From NCBI GenBank assembly GCA_009920595.1, contig RFZR01000014.1, forward strand, positions 1-16,559: a stretch of DNA of 16,559 nucleotides. Direction: 5' to 3'. The DNA is from Alphaproteobacteria bacterium (GTDB lineage: Bacteria > Pseudomonadota > Alphaproteobacteria > Rhizobiales > Beijerinckiaceae). Positions 6,773-13,912 of this stretch are shown here, piece after piece. Both the position numbers and the translations under genes were made by a program. The notes beneath the pieces were generated by a model. That model was not told where the DNA came from. It made no database searches and saw only the letters and a list, made by a program, of their open reading frames with translations. Each line of letters starts with the position of its first letter. Position 1 is the first letter of the stretch.

Positions 6773-8026
6773 ATGGCCGATCGTAACTTTGATGTGATGG
6801 TGTTGGGCGCAGGGATTGTCGGGCTCGCCGTGGCTTTGAAGACGCAAGAGAAGGGCAAACATGTCCTCCTCGTTGATCAGGCCGAGGCGGGCTCCAAGAC
6901 GAGTTATGGCAATGCCGGGATCATCGAACGCGCCTCCTTTCTTCCATACGCCTTTCCTCGGGATGTAAGAGAGCTTATCGACTACGCATTCAACCGCCGG
7001 ACTGATGCGCATTATCATTTTGGCGCTCTGGCATCGGTCGCGCCTTGGCTCTTTCGTTATTGGTGGAATTCGGAGCCAAAGCGTTATGAGCGCGCGATTG
7101 CGGGCGCAAAACCGCTCATTGAAAATTGCCTCGCTGAACATGAGCCTTTGATTGCTGCTGCGGGTGCCGAAGCGCTTATTCGCCGTACCGGATGGATCAG
7201 AGCCTATCGCACTGAGAAAAAGGCTGAAGCGTCATTGCGCGATGCTGAAAAGCTGAAACAATTCGGCGTAACTTATGATGTTCTCGACAAAGCGGGATTG
7301 GCGCAGCGCGAACCGCATCTTGGTGACGGCGTGATCGGTGCGGTTCATTACAAAGATCCGGCGAATATTTCTGATCCCCAAGGTCTTTCACTGGCTTATC
7401 GCGCGCTTTTTGAAAAACGTGGCGGTGTCTTCTTGAATGCCGATGCAAAGAGTTTGCGCGAAGAGGGGAGTGAGTGGCGCATCACTTCACCGCTTGGCGG
7501 ATTGAAGGCCAAGGATGTTGTGATTGCGCTTGGTCCCTGGGCGCAGGAATTTGTGCGCAATTTTGGTTATGATTTACCGATGGGCGTGAAGCGTGGTTAT
7601 CATATGCATTATGGGACCGCAGGCAATGCCGTGCTCAATCATACGGTCTATGACGCGGATCACTCTTATGTGATTGCTCCGATGGCCAAGGGCGTAAGAT
7701 TAACAACTGGCGCGGAGTTTGCGCATCGCGATGCGAAGCCGACACCGGTTCAACTTGAAAAACTAGAACCGAAAGCACGCAAGTTCTTTCCCCTTGCAGA
7801 AAGACGTGATGCAGAGCCTTGGTTGGGCGCGCGGCCATGCACGTCCGATATGTTGCCGGTGATTTCAAAAGCGCCGCAGCATAAGGGAATGTGGTTTGCT
7901 TTTGGGCATGCGCATCATGGTTTGACGCTTTCAGCCGTTACAGGGCGTCTCATCGCCGAAATGATTGCTGGCGAAGAGCCCTTCATCGATCCGACGCCTT
8001 ATCGCGTCGAACGGTTTTCGTTCTAA
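6773..8026 (+). CDS. FAD-dependent oxidoreductase, D-amino acid dehydrogenase (DadA)-like
   Basis: A 417-residue flavoprotein of the DAO/DadA family. The N-terminus carries the dinucleotide-binding fold FDVMVLGAGIVGLAVAL with GxGxxG and an acidic residue after the second strand (LLVDQ), then SYGNAGII, a stretch typical of DadA proteins. The C-terminal part has PWLGARPCTSDMLPVIS and the FAD-contacting GHAHHGLTLSAVTGRLIAE. DadA-type enzymes oxidise D-amino acids to 2-oxo acids and pass electrons to the respiratory chain at the inner face of the membrane. Close relatives act on D-hydroxyproline, sarcosine or other N-substituted amino acids, so the substrate is open. A proline-racemase-family gene at the right edge of the window makes a D-proline or hydroxyproline substrate conceivable but unproven. 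The gene is divergent from rpe (139 bases between starts), and its TAA overlaps the stop of the convergent aminopeptidase. Confidence 0.87.
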   Translation: MADRNFDVMVLGAGIVGLAVALKTQEKGKHVLLVDQAEAGSKTSYGNAGIIERASFLPYAFPRDVRELIDYAFNRRTDAHYHFGALASVAPWLFRYWWNSEPKRYERAIAGAKPLIENCLAEHEPLIAAAGAEALIRRTGWIRAYRTEKKAEASLRDAEKLKQFGVTYDVLDKAGLAQREPHLGDGVIGAVHYKDPANISDPQGLSLAYRALFEKRGGVFLNADAKSLREEGSEWRITSPLGGLKAKDVVIALGPWAQEFVRNFGYDLPMGVKRGYHMHYGTAGNAVLNHTVYDADHSYVIAPMAKGVRLTTGAEFAHRDAKPTPVQLEKLEPKARKFFPLAERRDAEPWLGARPCTSDMLPVISKAPQHKGMWFAFGHAHHGLTLSAVTGRLIAEMIAGEEPFIDPTPYRVERFSF

Positions 8027-9012
8027 CGGGATCTTGCTTTCCAATCCGGCAGAGCTCCCGCAAAAGGCAAAGCTTTCGCTTCATAAACGCCGCGGGCAAT
8101 GGCGCGGGCAAGAACGTCAGCCGCGGCGATGCAGAGTTCGGTGAGATCCATCACGCCTTTATCAAGCGGCTTGAAGCCGGTTGCCGCCGCAAAGAGTGTG
8201 TCGCCATCCATGGGCGTATGCGCGGGGCGTATGGCGCGCGCCAAACCATCATGCGCGGCGAGGGCCAGTCTTTTGCATTCCGCTTTCGTGAGCATCGCAT
8301 CGGTGGCAATACATCCGATGACCGTGTTCGCGCGTTGCGCGGAGCCTTTCAAACGTGGACGAAGATCATCTTCAGAAATTGTTTTTGGAAGACCGAGACC
8401 ACCAAATTCGTTGCTTTGCTCATAAGGCGCGGCCCAGAAATGTGGACCATCGCCGATGGTGGCTGTGCCCACCGCATTGACCGCCACAATCGCACCGATT
8501 GTAAAACCTGAAGCGGTTCTCACACTGGCTGAGCCAAGTCCGCCTTTGAGCGTTGCAGTTGTTGCGCCATAGCCTGCGCCCGCCGTGCCGAGTGCCACAT
8601 CAAGGCTTGAAGATTTTGTCGCCTGATAGCCCAACTCCCAGTAAGGCGGCATCCGACCCCACTCTTTATTGCCGCCATTCAGCAAATCGAAAAGGATCGC
8701 TTGCGGGACGATGGGCACACGGACGGGTCCGACTTCGAAACCGCGCCCCTTTTCTTTCAGCGCTGCCATCGCGCCGCCCGCTGCATCAAGCCCGAAGGCT
8801 GAGCCACCCGAGAGAAGGATTGCATCGACATGATCCACCGTCATCTCGGGTTCGAGGAGGGCGGTGTCGCGCAAGCCCGGCGCGCCACCAAGTGTCGCGA
8901 TAGAGGCCACTGTCGGACGATCAAACACAATCGCGGTCACGCCCGTGGCCGCGGCTTCATCATGCGCTTCGCCGACTGTTAAGCCCGGCACATCGGTGAT
9001 CAGATTTTTCAT
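8023..9012 (-). CDS. P1 family peptidase (DmpA/NylC-like, L-aminopeptidase/D-esterase)
   Basis: A 329-residue member of the DmpA/P1 (S58) N-terminal-nucleophile family. The start MKNLITDVPGLTVGEA is the classical family N-terminus. Further marks are DAILLSGGSAFGLDAAGG (about 63-80), GAGYGATTATLKGGLGSAS (about 145-163), and ATDA and HTPMDGDTLFAAATG towards the end. By analogy with NylC, the precursor should cut itself between Asn229 and Thr230 (in RANTVIGCIATDA), leaving Thr as the new N-terminal nucleophile. Characterised members release N-terminal L- or D-amino acids from peptides and amides, or hydrolyse beta-peptides or nylon oligomers. No signal peptide is visible. A GC-rich 5-bp hairpin (9026-9040) lies just upstream and no clear ribosome binding site is seen. 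The last 4 bases overlap the end of the convergent dehydrogenase gene. Its own substrate is not known. Confidence 0.88.
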   Translation of the reverse strand: MKNLITDVPGLTVGEAHDEAAATGVTAIVFDRPTVASIATLGGAPGLRDTALLEPEMTVDHVDAILLSGGSAFGLDAAGGAMAALKEKGRGFEVGPVRVPIVPQAILFDLLNGGNKEWGRMPPYWELGYQATKSSSLDVALGTAGAGYGATTATLKGGLGSASVRTASGFTIGAIVAVNAVGTATIGDGPHFWAAPYEQSNEFGGLGLPKTISEDDLRPRLKGSAQRANTVIGCIATDAMLTKAECKRLALAAHDGLARAIRPAHTPMDGDTLFAAATGFKPLDKGVMDLTELCIAAADVLARAIARGVYEAKALPFAGALPDWKARSR

Positions 9013-9105
9013 CGCGCGGGAGAGTGGCGCAGCACGCGCCTCAGTGCAAGTCTTGGCAAGCGATCAAACCTTGCCTCTCTGCGGGCGTGGCCCTATCAAA
9101 AGCCT

Positions 9106-9834
9106 ATGACCGATGTGACCTATCCTGTCGCGGCGTTTGCCGGCCTTGTGTCTTTCTTAAGCCCCTGCGTCTTGCCGCTGGTGCCGCCTTATCTGTCTTT
9201 TATGGCGGGCACGGCGATTGAAGATTTCGTTGAAGGCGGTGAGCGGCGTGTCAGGCGCGATGTGCCGCTTGTGGCGCTTCTTTTTGTTTTGGGCTTTTCA
9301 ACGGTCTTCGTGTTGCTCGGCGCAACCGCATCGGCCTTTGGCCAAGTTTTGAGATCTTATATCGATGTTCTCTCGATTGCCGCAGGCATCGCGATCATCG
9401 CCATGGGCCTGCATTTCCTTGGCATCTTTCGTATCGCGATGTTGTTTCGCGAAAAACGGGTGCAGGTTGAAAAACCTTCGGGGCCCTTAGGCGCTTACGT
9501 CATGGGCCTTGCTTTCGCTTTCGGGTGGACGCCTTGCATCGGCCCTGTGCTTGCCGCGATCCTCGCGGTTGCGGGATCAGAAGAGAGTGTCGGACGCGGT
9601 GCTTTGTTGCTCGCCGTTTATTCGCTCGGCCTTGGTATTCCTTTTATTCTTGCCGCTTTTGCAATGGAACATGCGGTGAAATTTATTCGCCGTTTTCGTG
9701 CTCATCTTGGAAAAGTCGAAAAGGCGATGGGCGGATTGCTCGTCTTGACCGGAATTGCGTTTCTAACGGGCTCAATGACGTCTTTTTCTTTTTGGTTGAT
9801 CGAGACATTTCCGGCGCTGGGGAAGCTCGGTTAG
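9106..9834 (+). CDS. ccdA: CcdA-like cytochrome c biogenesis / thiol-disulfide transmembrane protein
   Basis: A 242-residue, six-helix inner-membrane protein of the CcdA/DsbD-beta family. It carries reducing power from cytoplasmic thioredoxin to periplasmic thiol proteins. The two mechanistic cysteines are in their normal motifs: Cys21 in LSPCVLPLVPPYLS of the first helix, and Cys144 in WTPCIGPVLAAIL of the fourth. Predicted helices lie at about 8-30, 54-75, 86-107, 128-153, 163-185 and 203-225. Length fits CcdA; the large DsbD periplasmic domains are absent. The upstream 93 bases are shared with the divergent P1 peptidase gene. No partner (ResA/TlpA-like thioredoxin or ccm gene) is adjacent, so whether it serves haem attachment or another thiol pathway cannot be decided here. 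Its stop is 7 bases from the end of the convergent substrate-binding protein gene. Confidence 0.9.
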   Translation: MTDVTYPVAAFAGLVSFLSPCVLPLVPPYLSFMAGTAIEDFVEGGERRVRRDVPLVALLFVLGFSTVFVLLGATASAFGQVLRSYIDVLSIAAGIAIIAMGLHFLGIFRIAMLFREKRVQVEKPSGPLGAYVMGLAFAFGWTPCIGPVLAAILAVAGSEESVGRGALLLAVYSLGLGIPFILAAFAMEHAVKFIRRFRAHLGKVEKAMGGLLVLTGIAFLTGSMTSFSFWLIETFPALGKLG

Positions 9835-9841
9835 GGATCTT

Positions 9842-10990
9842 TCACGGTGCGTGAGAATGTTGCGGCCTTGAAATAAAATCACTCATTCCTGCGTTGAATT
9901 TTTTCCAGGTGAAAATTGTGTAGTCCGATCGTGAACGGTCGCCTTGTTTATCAAATGAAATTTCACCAATCACGGTTTTGTAAGTGGTGCCTGAGCGCAA
10001 TTCTTCGGCGATTTTTTTAGTGTCCGTTGATTTGATTTTGCGTGCGGCGTCCGCCAGAACTTGGACCGATGCATAAGCATTCAATAGATAAGAGTCCGGC
10101 TCTATAGTTTTGGATTCGAGTTTTTTGACGAGGTCTTTGGCTTCCGGTCTCGTGCGTGCCGGGAGAGGGAAGGTCATCACTGTGCCTTCCGCGCCTGGGC
10201 CGGCAATCAAAGCCACTTCATCTGAAGCGATCATATCTCCAGACATCAAAACAGTTTTCAAACCCTGCTCTCGCATTTGTTTGATGAGCAAACCAGCTTC
10301 AAGATAAGAGCCGCCCCAATAAAGAAGATCCGCCTGTTGCGCTTTGAGTTTCGCGATCAGCGGTGAAAAATCTTTCTCGCTGATGGAGACGCCTTCGAAC
10401 AGGATTTCACGCAATCCGAGCAAGCCGATTTTTTTACGCGTCGCATCAGCAAGCATCTGGCCTGAATTCGAACGATCATGCGCGAAAGCAATTTTTTTAT
10501 TGTCGAAATGGTCTTTGATATAACCAGCAGCAACGGCGGCTTGATGATCATCGCGGCTCGCAACACGAAACACATTCCACAAACCGCGCTCGGTTAGTTT
10601 CGGATTGATGGCGCTGGGCGAGATCATCAGGATGTTTTTTTCCTGATAGAGTTCGGACGCGTCGAGGCTGACATTCGACGTTGCATGACCGATGACGAAT
10701 TTCACGCCATCACTGATCAATTTTTTAGCGATAACGCCCCCTTGTTTGGGATCGGCGAGATCATCTCCTGAAACGACAAGAATCTTTTCGCCATTAAGAC
10801 CGCCTGAGGCATTGAGATCTTCAACGGCAAGCTGCACGCCTTTGAGAATTTGTTGTCCGACTGCGGCTTGAGCGCCGGAGAGAGGCGCGCCAACGCCGAT
10901 TAAAACATCTGCGCGAGCAGTGGCGGCTAAGAGAAAAAGCGGCACGAAAAGGATCAGTGCGCGGTTTGTGACCATTCGATCTTTTTGCAT
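9842..10990 (-). CDS. second ABC-transporter substrate-binding protein, branched-chain amino acid (Leu/Ile/Val-binding) family
   Basis: A 382-residue periplasmic binding protein of the LivJ/LivK (type I) family. A Sec signal peptide (basic MQKDRMVTNR, then a hydrophobic core ending in ATARA, cleavage about residue 27) precedes the mature start DVLIGVGAPLSG. Recognisable parts are VQLAVEDLNASGGLNG, GDDLADPKQ, IGHATSNVSL and ISPSAINPKLTERG. It resembles LivJ encoded just upstream but is clearly diverged and lacks all four of LivJ's cysteines, so it probably binds a different ligand, perhaps through the same LivHMGF channel. The ATG at 10990 is chosen because GAGGAG lies 8 bases before it; a TTG at 11017 has no such support. 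It sits behind a strong terminator, so it is probably transcribed separately or only by read-through. Codon use is ordinary (AAA-rich for Lys), unlike livJ. Confidence 0.88.
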   Translation of the reverse strand: MQKDRMVTNRALILFVPLFLLAATARADVLIGVGAPLSGAQAAVGQQILKGVQLAVEDLNASGGLNGEKILVVSGDDLADPKQGGVIAKKLISDGVKFVIGHATSNVSLDASELYQEKNILMISPSAINPKLTERGLWNVFRVASRDDHQAAVAAGYIKDHFDNKKIAFAHDRSNSGQMLADATRKKIGLLGLREILFEGVSISEKDFSPLIAKLKAQQADLLYWGGSYLEAGLLIKQMREQGLKTVLMSGDMIASDEVALIAGPGAEGTVMTFPLPARTRPEAKDLVKKLESKTIEPDSYLLNAYASVQVLADAARKIKSTDTKKIAEELRSGTTYKTVIGEISFDKQGDRSRSDYTIFTWKKFNAGMSDFISRPQHSHAP

Positions 10991-10998
10991 GAAGGCGG

Positions 10999-11004
10999 CT
11001 CCTC
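10999..11004 (-). promoter_or_regulatory. ribosome binding site of the second substrate-binding protein gene
   Basis: The minus strand reads GAGGAG, 8 bases before the ATG at 10990. It decides this start over the upstream TTG at 11017, whose extra residues (MMPLRGAAF) would precede the signal peptide without purpose. Confidence 0.75.
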
Positions 11005-11062
11005 GGAGAGGCATCAATTCAAAAAATCATCTCAACAAAACAAGACTTAAAAATGAACGCAT

Positions 11063-11096
11063 AAAAAAAGCCCGAAGATCAGAAGATCTCCGGGCT
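11063..11096 (-). terminator. intrinsic terminator after livJ
   Basis: On the minus strand AGCCCGGAGATC, a TTCT loop and GATCTTCGGGCT form a 12-bp stem with one G-U pair, followed at once by seven T residues. It lies 23 bases after the livJ stop and is a textbook Rho-independent terminator for the liv operon. It insulates the second substrate-binding protein gene. The opposite strand has only a short T run after the stem, so it is mainly one-directional. Confidence 0.92.
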
Positions 11097-11118
11097 TTCA
11101 ATTTAGATCAAATCACGA

Positions 11119-12234
11119 TCACTTGATCGAGTCATCCTGGGCATATTTGCCGCCCTTGAAGACGTGCCAAGCATATTTCGGATCAAGAACGTCACCCTTG
11201 TTGTCGAACTTGATCTTGCCAACTGGCGTGTCGGCCGAGATGTCGTTCATCGCAGCGACAACCTTCTTCGAGTCGAAAGAGCCAGCCTTCTTCGCAGCAT
11301 CTGCCCACACCTTCACGGCGACATAGGCATAGAGCGTGTAGGTGGCAACCGGTGTGCCCTTTGCAGAGAACTTGGCGCAGATGTCCTTGTTCGCTGGGTT
11401 CAAGCAATGATCCGGTGGGTTGGTGAAGATCGCGCCATCTGAAGCCGCACCAGCAATCTGAGCGAACTCATTATCGCCGAGCGCGTCACCCGAGATGAAC
11501 TGAGCCTTCATGCCCTGTTCGGCCATCTGCTTCACGAGAAGGCCTGACTCCGGATGATAGCCAGAGTAGTAGAGCACGTCGACTTTCTGCGACTTCAACT
11601 TCGACACGATCGCGGTGTAGTCTTTTTCACCGGGGGTGATCGAGTCAACGATGACAGGCTTCAAGCCATTCGCGTTGAGTGCCTTTGCTGTTTCAGCAGC
11701 AAGACCGGCAGCATAGGCCGACTTGTCATCGAGAACGGCAACGTTCTTGCCCTTGTACTTAGCGGCAATGAATGCACCAGCGATTTTGCCTTGCACGTCG
11801 TCACGACCGATAACGCGGAAGATCGACGGGCCAGCGCGCTCGTCCGTGAGCTTCACGTTTGTCGAAGACGGCGAGATCATGATCGTGCCTTCTTCAGCAT
11901 AAACCTTCGAAGCCGGGATTGATGAGCCCGAGCAGAAGTGGCCGATCACAACGGCGACCTTCTTCGAAACGTTATCATTGGCAACAGCCACGGCCTGCTT
12001 AGGGTCGCACTGATCGTCGCCCACAACGGTCGCAATCTTCTGGCCGTTCACACCACCGGCTGCGTTGATTTCTTCAACAGCCATGTTGAAACCGGCTTTG
12101 AATTGTTCACCGAAAGCGGCCAAGCCACCAGTCATAGGACCGGCAAGAGCCACCGTCACATCGGCATGAGCAACCGATGATGAGAGCGCGATGCCAAGAG
12201 CGAGCACCGGCAAGGTCTTTGTCAATTTGATCAT
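11119..12234 (-). CDS. livJ: branched-chain amino acid ABC transporter substrate-binding protein
   Basis: A 371-residue periplasmic Leu/Ile/Val-type binding protein that delivers ligand to LivHMGF. The signal peptide is MIKLTKTLPV LALGIALSSS VAHA, with likely cleavage after Ala24, giving a mature start DVTVALAGPMTGG. Typical segments follow: FNMAVEEINAAGGVNGQK, DDQCDPKQAVAVAND, IGHFCSGSSIPAS and MISPSSTNVKLT. Cys76 and Cys101 match the position of the LivJ/LivK disulfide; a second close pair, Cys277 and Cys286, may form another. The start at 12234 is fixed by GGGAGGT 6 bases upstream. Lys is mostly AAG and Asn/Phe mostly AAC/TTC, while neighbouring genes favour AAA and AAT/TTT, a pattern of very high expression. 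It is the last gene before the terminator, and 133 bases separate it from livF. The real ligand could be another hydrophobic or polar amino acid. Confidence 0.92.
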   Translation of the reverse strand: MIKLTKTLPVLALGIALSSSVAHADVTVALAGPMTGGLAAFGEQFKAGFNMAVEEINAAGGVNGQKIATVVGDDQCDPKQAVAVANDNVSKKVAVVIGHFCSGSSIPASKVYAEEGTIMISPSSTNVKLTDERAGPSIFRVIGRDDVQGKIAGAFIAAKYKGKNVAVLDDKSAYAAGLAAETAKALNANGLKPVIVDSITPGEKDYTAIVSKLKSQKVDVLYYSGYHPESGLLVKQMAEQGMKAQFISGDALGDNEFAQIAGAASDGAIFTNPPDHCLNPANKDICAKFSAKGTPVATYTLYAYVAVKVWADAAKKAGSFDSKKVVAAMNDISADTPVGKIKFDNKGDVLDPKYAWHVFKGGKYAQDDSIK

Positions 12235-12240
12235 TAAATG

Positions 12241-12247
12241 ACCTCCC
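12241..12247 (-). promoter_or_regulatory. strong ribosome binding site of livJ
   Basis: The minus strand reads GGGAGGT, 6 bases before the ATG at 12234, a near-perfect anti-16S match. It excludes a longer start at 12255, which would overlap the site itself. Confidence 0.85.
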
Positions 12248-12273
12248 AAAAACAAACATCAACAAATGACCGC

Positions 12274-12290
12274 GAAAGGAACGCCCTTTC
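12274..12290 (-). other. hairpin in the livF-livJ spacer (livJ leader)
   Basis: GAAAGG and CCTTTC form a 6-bp stem with a 5-base loop, 40 bases before the livJ ATG. It has no T run, so it is not a terminator. It could protect the livJ part of a processed liv mRNA. A second, AT-only hairpin (7 bp, CTTTTTT/AAAAAAG, 12343-12360) follows the livF stop by a few bases. Together they may uncouple livJ levels from livHMGF; this is inference. Confidence 0.4.
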
Positions 12291-12367
12291 GGACCATTGT
12301 CTTGGGAGAAACGCTAGCCGCTTGCGCGCACAGAGTCACTCTCTTTTTTACCGAAAAAAGCGTGAAT

Positions 12368-13093
12368 TTAGTGCGCCCCACCGCCAAGATAGGCGGCCTT
12401 CACATCCGGGTGGGTCAGGAGCTCTTCGCCGGTGCCCGAAAGCGTGATCCGGCCATTGACGAGCACATGTCCTTTGGCCGCCAATTTCAGGGCGTGATTG
12501 GCGTTTTGCTCGACAAGAAACACGGTCAAGCCCTGGCTTTTGTTGAGTTCGCGCAGCGTATCGAAGATTTGCCGGGCAATGAGGGGTGCCAAGCCAAGCG
12601 ACGGTTCGTCAAGCAGGAGAAGACGCGGTCGTCCCATCAAAGCGCGACCGATGGCGAGCATTTGTTGCTCGCCGCCTGAGAGCGTTCCGGCGCGCTGTGA
12701 TTGGCGTCGTTCAAGAATGGGAAAGAGCGCGAAAATCTTTTGCACATCTTCGTCAAAATGAGCGGGACCAATGGCCGCAGTACCGAGCTGCAGATTTTCA
12801 AAAACCGTCATACGCGGAAAGATGCGTCGACCTTCAGGCGAGAGCGAAATGCCAAGCCTGATGATTTCATGTGGCGGAATGAGATGGATTGGCTTGCCAT
12901 CAAAATGAATGGAGCCGCGCGTGGCTTTGTTTACGCCACAAATCGTCATCATCAATGTTGATTTCCCGGCGCCATTGGCGCCGATCATCGTAACAATTTC
13001 ACCTTCGCGCACATCAAGATCAACACCATGCAAGGCTTGGTTATGACCATAGAAGGTTTCAACGCCGCGAATTTCAAGCAAAGGCCGTGTCAT
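12368..13093 (-). CDS. livF: branched-chain amino acid ABC transporter ATP-binding protein LivF
   Basis: A 241-residue ATPase of the LivF type; it pairs with LivG to power import. Walker A GANGAGKST (38-46), signature LSGGEQQ (138-144) and Walker B LLLLDEP (158-164) are complete, with the LivF-like SPEGRRIFPRMTVFENL (85-101) and VEQNANHAL near the end. Length is normal for LivF, and it lacks the longer insert typical of LivG. AAGGAGAG lies 7 bases before the ATG, and the gene follows livG by 20 bases, so it belongs to the same transcript. Confidence 0.95.
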   Translation of the reverse strand: MTRPLLEIRGVETFYGHNQALHGVDLDVREGEIVTMIGANGAGKSTLMMTICGVNKATRGSIHFDGKPIHLIPPHEIIRLGISLSPEGRRIFPRMTVFENLQLGTAAIGPAHFDEDVQKIFALFPILERRQSQRAGTLSGGEQQMLAIGRALMGRPRLLLLDEPSLGLAPLIARQIFDTLRELNKSQGLTVFLVEQNANHALKLAAKGHVLVNGRITLSGTGEELLTHPDVKAAYLGGGAH

Positions 13094-13113
13094 TTAAAAA
13101 CTCTCCTTCGCTC

Positions 13114-13911
13114 TCACTCGTCAACGCCAAGATAGGCTTTGATGACAGCGGCGTCATTGCGCACATGAGTGGGCGTGCCATCCGAAATCTTGCGGCCATA
13201 ATCAAGCACGACGATATGATCGGAAATTTCCATCACAACACTCATATCATGCTCGATGAGCAAAATGCCGACATGGTCTTTGTCGCGAATTTCACGCAAG
13301 AACACGCCGAGATCATCAGACTCTTTCGGGTTGAGACCCGCCGCTGGTTCATCAAGGCAAAGAAGAACCGGATCGGTGCAGAGTGCACGCACAATCTCAA
13401 GCTTGCGTTGTTGACCATAGGGCAGTGCGGCGGCGGCTTCGTCCGCTTTGTCAGCAATGCCGATGCGTTCAAGCCAGGCCATCGATTTCTCAATCGCTTC
13501 TTTTTCAGCGCGGCGATAAGAGGGCAGGCCAAAAATACCTGCAATCGAAAACATTGACGCGCGCATCAATTCATTATGTTGCGAGATCATGAGATTTTCG
13601 AGAACAGTCATCCCGCCGAAGAGACGGATATTTTGGAAGGTGCGTGCGACTTTTGCGATGCGCGAGATCTTATGGTCTTCCATCGCTTCAAGCGAAAAAT
13701 TGCCGCGCGAGGGATGATGCAGAGTGACAGAACCTCCGCTCGGTTTATAGAAACCGGTAATGCAATTGAACGCCGTGGTTTTCCCGGCACCATTCGGGCC
13801 GATAATCGCTGTGATGTGCCCGCTTTGCGCTTCAAATGAAAAGTGGTCGACGGCGACGAGGCCGCCAAAACGCATTGTGAGATCTTTGACTGTCAGCAAG
13901 GGTTTTGTCAT
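13114..13911 (-). CDS. livG: branched-chain amino acid ABC transporter ATP-binding protein LivG
   Basis: A 265-residue ATPase of the LivG type. Walker A GPNGAGKTT (38-46), the LivG-style signature LPYGQQRKLEI (163-173), Walker B LLCLDEP (183-189) and the switch His221 in LIEHDMSVVM are all present. RTFQNIRLFGGMTVLENLMI (90-109) is the usual Q-loop region of LivG. The gene starts one base after the livM stop (TGATATG), which implies translational coupling. It makes the ATPase pair with LivF on the cytoplasmic side of LivHM. Confidence 0.95.
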   Translation of the reverse strand: MTKPLLTVKDLTMRFGGLVAVDHFSFEAQSGHITAIIGPNGAGKTTAFNCITGFYKPSGGSVTLHHPSRGNFSLEAMEDHKISRIAKVARTFQNIRLFGGMTVLENLMISQHNELMRASMFSIAGIFGLPSYRRAEKEAIEKSMAWLERIGIADKADEAAAALPYGQQRKLEIVRALCTDPVLLCLDEPAAGLNPKESDDLGVFLREIRDKDHVGILLIEHDMSVVMEISDHIVVLDYGRKISDGTPTHVRNDAAVIKAYLGVDE

Positions 13912-13912
13912 A

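Noticed and set aside
6398..7141. Long minus-strand open frame of about 247 codons spanning the rpe and DadA-like starts
   Set aside because: It is antisense to two clear genes, rich in Arg/His/Cys without any domain, and explained as a shadow frame.
8553..8903. Plus-strand open frame inside the P1 peptidase gene
   Set aside because: Shadow of the real minus-strand gene, with an Arg/Pro/His-rich composition typical of out-of-frame GC-rich DNA.
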